In this document: in pieces, positions 6,712 to 12,686 of the stretch | How the letters are laid out: each line of letters begins with the position of its first letter | How positions within the stretch are numbered: position 1 is the first letter of the stretch | NCBI RefSeq assembly: GCF_004138495.1 | Contig: NZ_ML142861.1 | Coordinates: forward strand, 172,086 to 190,829 | DNA: 18,744 nucleotides | Direction: 5' to 3' | DNA from: Phytoactinopolyspora endophytica | Lineage (GTDB): Bacteria > Actinomycetota > Actinomycetes > Jiangellales > Jiangellaceae | Notes under the pieces: generated by a model | Seen by the model: the letters and a program-made list of their open reading frames with translations, nothing else | Database searches by the model: none | Told to the model about the DNA's origin: nothing | Program-made: the position numbers and the translations under genes

Positions 6712-7737
6712 TCACATGAAGGCGGTCGCCGTCCGCTCGGGATGGTCAGGATGCAGCGGCTCGGTCGGGGCCCCGGCACCGTCGGCCAGCCCATCGAGCA
6801 TCTCGCGCAGGGCTTCTCGCCCCGAGTACCGCGGTTCCCAGCCGAGCTCCCGGCGGGCTCGTGCAGCATCGAGTGTCGGCAGCTGAAGCATGAGGTTCAG
6901 CAACGCGTCGTCAGCCCGTGCCAGCCGCAGCCGCCACGCTCCCCCGACCGCAACGCGGGCGGCCACGGCTGGCACGGAGACCTTTCTCGCACCCAGAAGA
7001 TCCGCAAGTTCGGATGCGTCGATGACCGGGTCAGCGGCGATGTTGAACGGGCCTCGCACATCGCCCAGCACCGCCCGGCGGTACGCGTCGGCGGCGTCCG
7101 ACGTGTGCACGGCCTGGAACCTCAACCCGGCCGGCAGCGGCACGACCGGCAGCCGCCCCGGCCGCAGTAGCGTTCTGGGTAGGAACGGCCCGCCGAAGAT
7201 TCGGCGTTGCTCGCTTCCTGACTCTCGCTTGAAGATGAAGCAAGGCCGTATGCGCGCGACGCGGACTTCGGGATGACGCAACTCAAACGCGTCCAGGCAG
7301 CGCTCCACGTAGGCCTTCTCCCTCCCGTACGCGGCGGTCGGAAGGCTGTGGGTGGGCCAGCTCTCATCGACATGCTTGCCCGGTCCAGGCGAGTACGCAC
7401 CTACGGAGGACGCGTACACGAGAGCACCGACGCCGGCCTCGGCTGCGGCCTCGAAGACCCGGATGCTGCCCATGACGTTGACGTCCCAGGTCTTGATGGG
7501 CCCGTGCGTGGGCTGGAATGCCCATGCCAGGTGGACGACGGCCGTCGCTGAACGGCAGTGGTCGACCATCTCGTCGGATCGCACGTCGGCCTGGACGAAC
7601 GTCACCTTGGACGGCTTCCAATCCGTCGGTGCCCGCCGTGCCACGGCGACGATCTCCTCGACGTCCGGGTCATCGGACAATGCCTGGACGAGACTGGTGC
7701 CGACGTTGCCGGTCGCCCCAGTGACTAGCACTCGCAT
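6712..7737 (-). CDS. NAD-dependent epimerase/dehydratase family protein (extended SDR)
   Basis: This 341-residue Rossmann-fold oxidoreductase or epimerase has the nucleotide-binding motif GATGNVG at 7-13. The Ser-Tyr-Lys active site is visible as YASSVGAY (Ser110/111) and YGREK (Tyr137, Lys141). The C-terminal substrate domain includes FQAVHTSDAADAYRRAV and ends with the typical LGWEPRYSGREAL. Substrates of such proteins are usually nucleotide sugars or small carbonyl compounds; this one cannot be assigned. The frame runs open to 8163, but the ATG at 7737 gives the canonical MRVLVTGATG start. No Shine-Dalgarno precedes it. A GTTT-N15-GGGTAG promoter ends 10 bases upstream, so the mRNA probably has almost no leader. 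It is divergent from the hydrolase gene. Confidence 0.92.
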   Translation of the reverse strand: MRVLVTGATGNVGTSLVQALSDDPDVEEIVAVARRAPTDWKPSKVTFVQADVRSDEMVDHCRSATAVVHLAWAFQPTHGPIKTWDVNVMGSIRVFEAAAEAGVGALVYASSVGAYSPGPGKHVDESWPTHSLPTAAYGREKAYVERCLDAFELRHPEVRVARIRPCFIFKRESGSEQRRIFGGPFLPRTLLRPGRLPVVPLPAGLRFQAVHTSDAADAYRRAVLGDVRGPFNIAADPVIDASELADLLGARKVSVPAVAARVAVGGAWRLRLARADDALLNLMLQLPTLDAARARRELGWEPRYSGREALREMLDGLADGAGAPTEPLHPDHPERTATAFM

Positions 7738-7747
7738 GCTTCGGCGG

Positions 7748-7772
7748 CTACCCAGTAGGCCGAACGTGAAAC
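7748..7772 (-). promoter_or_regulatory. SigF/SigB-type promoter of the epimerase gene
   Basis: Read on the minus strand: GTTT (7772-7769), 15 bases, GGGTAG (7753-7748). This matches the GTTT-N15-17-GGGTA / GNNT-N14-16-GGGTA pattern of stress sigma factors SigF (Mycobacterium) and SigB (Streptomyces). The ATG begins 10 bases past the -10, predicting a leader of only a few bases. Confidence 0.6.
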
Positions 7773-7794
7773 GTGCGGGACCCCATGGGCACGT
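7771..7794. promoter_or_regulatory. Dyad between the divergent epimerase and hydrolase promoters
   Basis: ACGTGC (7771-7776) and GCACGT (7789-7794) form a perfect 6-bp inverted repeat lying between the two outward-facing -35 elements, with a CCCATGGG palindrome inside. It could bind a shared regulator, but there is no direct evidence. Confidence 0.25.
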
Positions 7795-7818
7795 CCCGGT
7801 CATCCCATCCGCTCGGGC

Positions 7819-7844
7819 GTTTGCCGCCGGCCGCACGGGGGTAG
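7819..7844 (+). promoter_or_regulatory. SigF/SigB-type promoter of the hydrolase gene
   Basis: GTTT (7819-7822), 16 bases, GGGTAG (7839-7844). Predicted transcription start is at about 7850-7852, on top of the candidate GTG start codons of the hydrolase. It points outward from the epimerase promoter. Confidence 0.5.
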
Positions 7845-7848
7845 CGGC

Positions 7849-8499
7849 GTGTACGTGAAGTCTTTCGAGGTAGACGTGATGGGACAGGGAGGCGCGCCCG
7901 GAGACCTGGCCGTTCCCGACGGTGCGACGGCCGTGGTGCTCTTCGCGCACGGCAGCGGAAGCGGGCGGCACAGCCCGCGCAACCAGGCAGTCGCGGCCGC
8001 GCTGAACCAGCACGGCCTGGCCACCATGCTCACCGACCTGCTCACCGAGCCCGAGGAACAGGCCGAAGCCCATACCCGCCATCTGCGGTTCGACATCGAT
8101 CTGCTGACGGAACGACTCCAGACGGCGAGCGCCTGGCTGGAACGTGATCCCTCGACGTCGCATCTGCCGCTGTGCTACTTCGGCGCGAGCACCGGCGCCG
8201 CCGCCGCGCTCGCCGCCGCGGCAACCACACCAGAACGGGTTCGCGCTGTGGTGTCACGTGGCGGTCGGCCCGACCTCGCACACGCGGCGCTCGCCTCGGT
8301 GCGTGCGCCGACACTGCTCATCGTCGGCAGCCTCGACACCACCGTTCTCGCTTTGAACCGGGCTGCGCTGGATGAACTGCAGTGTGAACGAGACATGGCC
8401 GTCGTCGAGGGCGCGACCCATCTGTTCGAGGAGCCGGGCGCGCTCGATGAGGTGGCTCGGCTGGCCGGTGACTGGTTCGAGCGACACGTGCGTACGTGA
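7849..8499 (+). CDS. Alpha/beta hydrolase, dienelactone hydrolase-like
   Basis: This 216-residue alpha/beta-hydrolase belongs to a subgroup sometimes found fused to phosphoribosyltransferases. The oxyanion region is FAHGSGSGRHSPRN, the nucleophile elbow is GASTG (Ser about 113), a later acid lies in the LLIVGSLDTTV strand, and the catalytic His is in ATHLFEEPG. The substrate is unknown. Three starts compete: GTG 7849, GTG 7855 and ATG 7879. The upstream starts keep the first beta strand (SFEVDV) expected before GDLAVPDGA. The ATG has GAGG at 7867-7870, 8 bases ahead. If the promoter at 7819-7844 is real, transcription starts near 7851, which argues against 7849 and favours a nearly leaderless GTG 7855 or ATG 7879. 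Divergent from the epimerase, likely co-regulated with it. Confidence 0.88.
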   Translation: MYVKSFEVDVMGQGGAPGDLAVPDGATAVVLFAHGSGSGRHSPRNQAVAAALNQHGLATMLTDLLTEPEEQAEAHTRHLRFDIDLLTERLQTASAWLERDPSTSHLPLCYFGASTGAAAALAAAATTPERVRAVVSRGGRPDLAHAALASVRAPTLLIVGSLDTTVLALNRAALDELQCERDMAVVEGATHLFEEPGALDEVARLAGDWFERHVRT

Positions 8500-8502
8500 T
8501 CG

Positions 8503-8524
8503 CGCAGGCTTTATGGACCCTGCG
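8503..8524 (+). terminator. Hairpin after the hydrolase gene
   Basis: CGCAGG (8503-8508) pairs with CCTGCG (8519-8524) just after the stop codon. There is no T run, so it is only a possible terminator. Confidence 0.3.
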
Positions 8525-8638
8525 ACGCAGATCCACCAGGTGCGTGCCTCTGGGCGGCTCTACACTCCGTGACCTCCTCGTCACCTGGAAGGTGTGCATT
8601 CTGCCGGTGGTCGGTGGGATACTAGCTGCTGAGCACTA

Positions 8639-8676
8639 GAGAACGAGTTGAGAGCTGTTCTCATATACCGTAAAGT
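8639..8676 (+). promoter_or_regulatory. Promoter and overlapping dyad upstream of the S18 gene
   Basis: TTGAGA (8648-8653), 17 bases, TAAAGT (8671-8676) is a good housekeeping-type promoter. The inverted repeat GAGAAC (8639-8644) / GTTCTC (8657-8662) straddles the -35. Cysteine-free S18 paralogues in actinobacteria are known to be repressed by Zur when zinc is plentiful, and a repressor here would block polymerase. The dyad is only a partial match to known Zur boxes, so naming the regulator is an inference. Confidence 0.5.
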
Positions 8677-8727
8677 TTGACGCCCGCGAGACGCAACGCG
8701 CACCCCCGAATCAGAACAGGACCAAGG

Positions 8728-8991
8728 ATGGCGAGTAGGAAACCAATCAAGCCGGAGAAGCGGACCTCCTCCCGTAAGCGCAAGAACCCACTGGATGCCG
8801 CGAAGATCACCTACGTCGACTACAAAGACGTGAACCTGCTGCGGACATTCATCTCCGACCGTGGGAAGATCCGCTCCCGCCGCGTCACCGGCCTGACCCC
8901 GCAGCAACAGCGAGAGGTCGCACGCGCTATCAAGAACGCACGCGAAATGGCGCTGCTGCCATACGCGGAAGGCGCGCGCGGCTCGCACTGA
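8728..8991 (+). CDS. rpsR: 30S ribosomal protein S18, zinc-ligand-free paralogue
   Basis: This 87-residue small-subunit protein binds 16S rRNA with S6. Family landmarks are [26 protein letters not shown] and the C-terminal [21 protein letters not shown]. The primary actinobacterial S18 has zinc-binding cysteines (CxxC near the N-terminus and one in TGNC). Here those positions are serine, lysine or threonine and the protein has no cysteine, which marks it as the C-minus form (RpsR2 type of Mycobacterium tuberculosis). Such paralogues replace the zinc form during zinc limitation. It starts at ATG 8728 after an AGGACCAAGG purine stretch. It stands alone here rather than with the other alternative ribosomal protein genes (rpmB2, rpmG2, rpsN2). 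Its own promoter with an overlapping dyad lies upstream. Confidence 0.95.
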   Translation: MASRKPIKPEKRTSSRKRKNPLDAAKITYVDYKDVNLLRTFISDRGKIRSRRVTGLTPQQQREVARAIKNAREMALLPYAEGARGSH

Positions 8992-9008
8992 CGGTCCTGG
9001 GACGGTGC

Positions 9009-9048
9009 GTCCTGCAACGTGTGTGCAGGGGGCATCGTTCCGCAGGAC
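9009..9048. terminator. Possible bidirectional terminator between S18 and PopT genes
   Basis: GTCCTGC (9009-9015) pairs perfectly with GCAGGAC (9042-9048). A competing inner hairpin CCTGC/GCAGG (9011-9015, 9025-9029) and an outer CCTGGG/CCCAGG pair (8996-9001, 9049-9054) are also possible. It lies between two convergent stop codons. There is no T run. Confidence 0.4.
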
Positions 9049-9054
9049 CCCAGG

Positions 9055-10128
9055 TCACGCCGCCCGACGGGCGAGCCGACGCTCGACCATCAGCACGGCC
9101 ACTACCACCGCGAAGCCGAGAGCGGCCAAGCCGAGTGCCGCGCCGACGTGCTCGTCCGGCGCCTGAAGTGTGCGGTCATCGTCCTGCCACGGCCACAGGG
9201 CCCGCAGGCATCCCACCATCACGCCGGTCAGCACCACCAGAGCGACTCGCCGGTGATTCTCCAGCAACCACTGCAGCAGCTTGACGAACGATGCGAGCCC
9301 GACTGCGGCGCCAACGGCGAAGACCGCCAGATACTCGAGGTCGCGCTCGTTGACCGCGGATAGCGTCTCCTCGTACATGCCGAAGGTCAACAGAATGAAC
9401 GACCCGGACAGCCCGGGCAGCACCAGCGCTGACACCGCGATGGCGGCGGCCAGCATGATCACCGGCTTGGTGGGTTCCACGCTTCCGGGAGGGATGCTGA
9501 CAGCGACGAAGGCGAGTACCGCCGCGACCGCGGCGATGGCGACGTCCCGCCCCGTCCACCGGGCATCACCCAGGCGCCCCACGGCGGTGGGCTCATCGGA
9601 CTCATCGTCCGGAAACGTCCGGCTCGCCTTGGCTGCCAGGGAGAACGGGACCCACAGCGAGGCCAGCACCAACCCGAAGAAGAGCGCCTTGCTCTGAACC
9701 GGGTTGTCCTCGACGAAGTCTTCGATCAGCCGGGCCATCAGCACCAGCGCGACAAGCATCCCGATCAGCAGCGGGACGATCACCCGCCAGTTCACATTCT
9801 GAAACTCGGCGGCGGCACGGCCCGTACCGCGGCCTCGCGGAACATCGACGACCACTCGGCGCACACCCGACAGGAGGTGTCCGGCCGAGGTGATCAGCGT
9901 CTCGTAGACGCCCACCACAAGCGCGACGGTGCCGCCGCTGACACCGGGCACCGTCTCGACGGTGCCGATCAGCGCACCGCGCACCATGCTGGCGCCGTGC
10001 GCCCGCCACGCCGTCGTTTCGGACGGACGTCGATGGCGGGCGCCGGTGCCCACGGGTCGCTCCTGTCGGCCGGGCTCGCCGTCGTCGTCACTCACGGGGT
10101 GACTCGCCGCTCCAACGTCATGGGACAC
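9055..10128 (-). CDS. DUF368 membrane protein, PopT-type polyprenyl-phosphate translocase
   Basis: This 357-residue polytopic membrane protein belongs to the DUF368 family. Members (PopT) have been reported to return undecaprenyl phosphate, the lipid carrier of peptidoglycan and other wall polymers, across the cytoplasmic membrane for reuse. The two inverted-repeat signature loops are clear: PGVSGGT (61-67) followed by VALVVGVYE, and PGLSGSF (238-244) followed by ILLTFGMYEE. About eight hydrophobic segments surround them. The N-terminal 45 residues and a loop near 170-190 are hydrophilic. The start is GTG 10128, with AAGG 8 bases ahead on the minus strand; GTG 10095 is an alternative. It lies 51 bases after the small membrane protein gene and has no evident promoter of its own, so the two probably share one transcript. 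Confidence 0.9.
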   Translation of the reverse strand: MSHDVGAASHPVSDDDGEPGRQERPVGTGARHRRPSETTAWRAHGASMVRGALIGTVETVPGVSGGTVALVVGVYETLITSAGHLLSGVRRVVVDVPRGRGTGRAAAEFQNVNWRVIVPLLIGMLVALVLMARLIEDFVEDNPVQSKALFFGLVLASLWVPFSLAAKASRTFPDDESDEPTAVGRLGDARWTGRDVAIAAVAAVLAFVAVSIPPGSVEPTKPVIMLAAAIAVSALVLPGLSGSFILLTFGMYEETLSAVNERDLEYLAVFAVGAAVGLASFVKLLQWLLENHRRVALVVLTGVMVGCLRALWPWQDDDRTLQAPDEHVGAALGLAALGFAVVVAVLMVERRLARRAA

Positions 10129-10179
10129 TGGGGCACCTTATCTCTTCGATCGATGCCGCGGCGCTGTGGACTCCTCTGC

Positions 10180-10362
10180 TCAGTAATCGAGGGAACGACG
10201 GCGAGACCGGCCGGTCAGCCGCCGGCGCTGCGAGTCGTCGAGCATCAGGTACGCCCCTACCGGGACCCCGATCAGGACCAGCAGGATCAGCCAGGTCGGC
10301 AGCAGCGCCCACGCTAGGACGATTCCACCCGCTCCGATGAGGAGCTTTTTGCCTGTGGACAT
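10180..10362 (-). CDS. Small hydrophobic membrane protein
   Basis: This is a 60-residue protein I do not recognise. Residues 5-43 form two adjoining hydrophobic segments (IGAGGIVLAWALLP and WLILLVLIGVPVGAYLML). The tail is very basic (QRRRLTGRSRRRSLDY) and probably cytoplasmic, facing phospholipid or RNA. ATG 10362 is preceded on the minus strand by AGAGAGAGG, a strong ribosome-binding site; an upstream in-frame extension of nine codons is less likely. It is the first gene of a probable operon with the PopT gene. A GNNT-N15-GGGTAT promoter and a pair of ATGATCAT palindromes lie upstream. It could be a small partner or regulator of PopT, which is an inference from position only. Confidence 0.75.
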   Translation of the reverse strand: MSTGKKLLIGAGGIVLAWALLPTWLILLVLIGVPVGAYLMLDDSQRRRLTGRSRRRSLDY

Positions 10363-10409
10363 CTTGACCTCTCTCTCATTGCCGGACACCTCTCATTGTC
10401 GTCCCGGAG

Positions 10410-10434
10410 ATACCCGCATTACCTCAGGGAACGC
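10410..10434 (-). promoter_or_regulatory. SigF/SigB-type promoter of the small-membrane-protein/PopT operon
   Basis: Read on the minus strand: GCGT (10434-10431), 15 bases, GGGTAT (10415-10410). The -10 matches the stress-sigma consensus exactly and the -35 fits GNNT. Predicted transcription start is about 10403, a leader of about 40 bases. A TCAGGG/CCCTGA hairpin (10424-10429, 10434-10439) overlaps the -35. Confidence 0.5.
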
Positions 10435-10462
10435 CCTGATCTCACCCCGGATATGACTACCG

Positions 10463-10514
10463 ATGATCATCAACCCTTGACCTGGTGATGATGTGGCCAG
10501 ACGTTGATGATCAT
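10463..10514. repeat. 12-bp inverted repeat carrying two ATGATCAT palindromes
   Basis: ATGATCATCAAC (10463-10474) and its exact reverse complement GTTGATGATCAT (10503-10514) are separated by 28 bases. Each arm contains the self-palindrome ATGATCAT, and the two copies start 44 bases apart, about four helical turns. A CTGG/CCAG pairing lies inside. It sits between the sigma gene stop and the promoter of the membrane-protein operon. It may be a paired operator or a long hairpin ending the sigma transcript. Confidence 0.55.
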
Positions 10515-10522
10515 GGGATGCG

Positions 10523-11506
10523 TCAACTGGCCCATTCCAGCAACGGCTCGTGCCGGGCGGGGTCGCGCAGCTCGGCGATCGCCTGCTTCTCCAGCTGACG
10601 GACACGTTCCTTGGTCAGGCCGACCCGTTCCCCGACCTCTTGCAGCGAATGCTGCCGGCCGTCGTTCAGGCCGTACCGGAGGCTGATGATCATCGCTTCC
10701 CTAGGCGCCAGGGTTCCGACCAGAGAGCGCAGCTCCTCGCCCAGCGCCCGGAACTCCGCGACCTCGGAGGCCACCAGCACCTCAGTGTCCTCGATGAGGT
10801 CACCGACGTTGGCGCTGCCGTCCTCACCGATGGGGGTATCGAGACTGATCACGTCACGGGACAGCTGCCGCAGCCCATGGACGCGCTCGACCGTCATCTC
10901 CGCCTCGGCCGCGACTTCCTCCGCAGTCGGGGCCCGGCCCAGGCTGAGCTGTAGTTTCCGGTCCGCGCGCGCCAGCTTCGTCAGACTCTCCACCTGGTAT
11001 GCGGGCAGCCGGATGGTCCGTGCTTTCTCGGTCTTGCCCCGATCGATCGCCTGCCGGATCCACCACATCGCATAGGTGGAGAACTTGTAGCCCTTCGCGT
11101 AGTCGAACTTCTCCACCGCGCGGATCAGCCCAAGATTGCCGTCCTGCACGACATCCAGGAAAGACATGCCCGAGTTGCGGTAGAACTTCCGCGCAGCAGA
11201 GACGACGAGCCGCAGGTTGGCGCGGATCATGTGATCCTTGGCGTCCTCGCCGTCCCGGGCGATCGCGTCCAACTCCACGCGCGCACGCCCCGGATCGCCG
11301 CCGGCGTCCGCCTGCTCGAGAAGCTGGCGGGCATAGACGCCGGCCTCGATCCGCTTGGCGAGATCAACCTCGTCCTCTGCGCTGAGCAGCGGCGTCGAGC
11401 CGATCTGCTTCAAGTACTGGCCGACGAGATCGTAGTCGGCCTCGGCCTCCCGGGGCTCACTACGCCGGGCTGCCTCGCTATTGCCGTGTCCGTTCACCAA
11501 AGTCAT
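10523..11506 (-). CDS. RNA polymerase sigma factor, group 2 (SigB/HrdB-like)
   Basis: This 327-residue sigma-70 family protein lacks region 1.1, as group 2 factors do. Region 1.2 is YDLVGQYLKQIGSTPLLSAEDEVDLAKRI (25-53), and region 2 runs about 90-170 (ANLRLVVSAARKFY, FLDVVQDGNLGLIRAVEKFDY, KFSTYAMWWIRQAI). Region 3 is about 170-250 and region 4.2 is SLQEVGERVGLTKERVRQLEKQA. Region 2.4 reads RQAIDRGKTEKARTIRLP: Gln152 is kept, but the residue equivalent to Thr440 of E. coli sigma-70 is Asp155. In 4.2 the Arg584 equivalent is Lys299. Both positions contact promoter DNA in RpoD. Two starts have good ribosome-binding sites: ATG 11551 (GGAGG, 6 bases) and ATG 11506 (GAGAGAGGGG). The latter is chosen because it gives the usual length and a possible promoter lies between the two. 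Confidence 0.93.
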   Translation of the reverse strand: MTLVNGHGNSEAARRSEPREAEADYDLVGQYLKQIGSTPLLSAEDEVDLAKRIEAGVYARQLLEQADAGGDPGRARVELDAIARDGEDAKDHMIRANLRLVVSAARKFYRNSGMSFLDVVQDGNLGLIRAVEKFDYAKGYKFSTYAMWWIRQAIDRGKTEKARTIRLPAYQVESLTKLARADRKLQLSLGRAPTAEEVAAEAEMTVERVHGLRQLSRDVISLDTPIGEDGSANVGDLIEDTEVLVASEVAEFRALGEELRSLVGTLAPREAMIISLRYGLNDGRQHSLQEVGERVGLTKERVRQLEKQAIAELRDPARHEPLLEWAS

Positions 11507-11531
11507 TGATTCAACCCCTCTCTCACTCCTA

Positions 11532-11558
11532 TTACCCGATTCCGCGCGCATGACGAAC
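11532..11558 (-). promoter_or_regulatory. Weak stress-type promoter upstream of the sigma gene
   Basis: On the minus strand GTTC (11558-11555), 17 bases, GGGTAA (11537-11532). If used, transcription starts near 11525 and only the ATG at 11506 would be translated. The match is imperfect in both boxes. Confidence 0.25.
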
Positions 11559-11572
11559 CTCCACGAGGGTAA
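11548..11572 (+). promoter_or_regulatory. Weak stress-type promoter upstream of DUF3140-udgX
   Basis: GCAT (11548-11551), 15 bases, GGGTAA (11567-11572). The spacing fits the GNNT-N14-16-GGGTA pattern, but the -35 is minimal and the last -10 base is unusual. A TAACTGTTA palindrome lies just downstream. Confidence 0.25.
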
Positions 11573-11622
11573 GTCGTGTTCTGATAACTGTTACTTCCTC
11601 ACAAAGGCAGGTGACCAGCCTG

Positions 11623-11973
11623 ATGGCTGAGCGCATCTCCCCGGAGGTGGACGAGCTCTGGGAACACTTTCACCAGGTGGTGAACATGACATCCCGGGAA
11701 CTGCTGGACTGGCTCGGCGTCGAGCCGGATCTGAGCCACGGACCGGGTCCCGCCAGGCGGGCACCGCTCGGCATTGCCGTCGCCAACATCCTTGCCAAAC
11801 GGCGGACCGACCTCACCGTAGAGGATCTGGCGGTCATGCAGAAGGTTGTGGACATCGTCGATGAGGAAACGTCTGAGGTACCGCGAGAATTCCTGATCGA
11901 CGACGAACACAGGCGGCACCGCCTGATGAACATCGGCCACGATCCAGTCCGAGATGAGCAATACCAGCGGTAA
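11623..11973 (+). CDS. DUF3140 domain-containing protein
   Basis: This 116-residue soluble protein belongs to the DUF3140 family, whose function I do not know. Family-like features are ELWEHFHQVVNMTSRELLDWLGVEP near the N-terminus and ILAKRRTDLTVEDLAVMQKVVDIVDEE in the middle. The latter looks like a helical DNA- or protein-binding segment. The C-terminal third is charged (DDEHRRHRLMNIGHDPVRDEQ). ATG 11623 has AGGTG 9 bases ahead; GTG 11611 would add four residues. The last 20 bases overlap the start of udgX in another frame, which implies translational coupling and a possible shared role in DNA maintenance (inference). It is divergent from the sigma factor gene, 116 bases away. Confidence 0.85.
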   Translation: MAERISPEVDELWEHFHQVVNMTSRELLDWLGVEPDLSHGPGPARRAPLGIAVANILAKRRTDLTVEDLAVMQKVVDIVDEETSEVPREFLIDDEHRRHRLMNIGHDPVRDEQYQR

Positions 11974-12682
11974 GGGTCGCCGCACGCGTACCCCGGATCC
12001 AGGCGAACGACCCGCCCCGGTGCCGGAGAACGCGTCCCCGGCGCAGCTGAGCGCCGCGGCGGACGGCTGCCAGGCATGCGGCCTGTTCCGGGACGCCACC
12101 CGCACCGTCTTCGGGTCGGGCGCCTCGGATGCGCACGTCGTCATGGTGGGAGAGCAACCGGGCGATGTCGAGGACCGGGAAGGCGATCCTTTCGTCGGCC
12201 CGGCGGGCCGTTTACTCGACCGCGCGCTGGACGACGTGGGCCTGCGCCGGTCCGATGTCTACCTGACGAACGCCGTCAAACACTTCAAGTTCCGCCGTGC
12301 CGCCGGCGGCAAACGGCGAATCCACCAGAAGCCGGACGCTGGAGAACTCGCCGCTTGCCGTCCGTGGCTGCAGGCGGAGCTCGCGTCGATCAGGCCGGGA
12401 GTCATCGTGGTGCTCGGAGCCACCGCCGCCACCACCATGCTGGGCCGGGCGTTCCGGGTAACCCGGGAGCGTGGCCAGCCGCGCTTGTGGGCCGAGCTCC
12501 GCGACCGTTCGCCACTCGTGTCGGGACGTACCGGCGACGACGAGCCTGGCCCCGTGGATGCGGACGCCGTGGTCGTGGCGACGGTGCACCCGTCGTCGGT
12601 CCTGCGTGCCCGCGACTCCGACGAACGAGCGAGCGCTTACGCGGACTTCGTGGCAGATCTCCGTGTGGTGGCGGGCTTATAG
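11954..12682 (+). CDS. udgX: UdgX-type uracil-DNA glycosylase (family 4-like)
   Basis: This 242-residue member of the uracil-DNA glycosylase superfamily is of the UdgX class, whose members bind uracil in DNA and become covalently linked through a histidine. The diagnostic insertion KRRIH is at 120-124, so His124 would be the cross-linking residue. Motif A is GEQPG (66-70) followed by GDPFVGPAGRLLDRAL. TNAVKHFKF (105-113) is typical of the class. Motif B is TVHPSSVLRA with His212. Possible iron-sulfur ligands are Cys39 and Cys42 (CQAC) and Cys135 (AACRPWL). No cysteine occurs in the strand RPGVIVVLG, where family 4 enzymes have a fourth. The N-terminal 30 residues are proline/arginine-rich. 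It overlaps DUF3140 by 20 bases and is convergent with tetR (4-base gap). Confidence 0.93.
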   Translation: MSNTSGKGRRTRTPDPGERPAPVPENASPAQLSAAADGCQACGLFRDATRTVFGSGASDAHVVMVGEQPGDVEDREGDPFVGPAGRLLDRALDDVGLRRSDVYLTNAVKHFKFRRAAGGKRRIHQKPDAGELAACRPWLQAELASIRPGVIVVLGATAATTMLGRAFRVTRERGQPRLWAELRDRSPLVSGRTGDDEPGPVDADAVVVATVHPSSVLRARDSDERASAYADFVADLRVVAGL

Positions 12683-12686
12683 ACCT

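Noticed and set aside
7738..8163. N-terminal extension of the epimerase open frame
   Set aside because: It is antisense to the hydrolase gene, and the Rossmann motif starts right after the ATG at 7737.
10684..10693. A further GATGATCATC palindrome inside the sigma gene
   Set aside because: It encodes part of the conserved MIISL segment and is probably a coincidence of coding.
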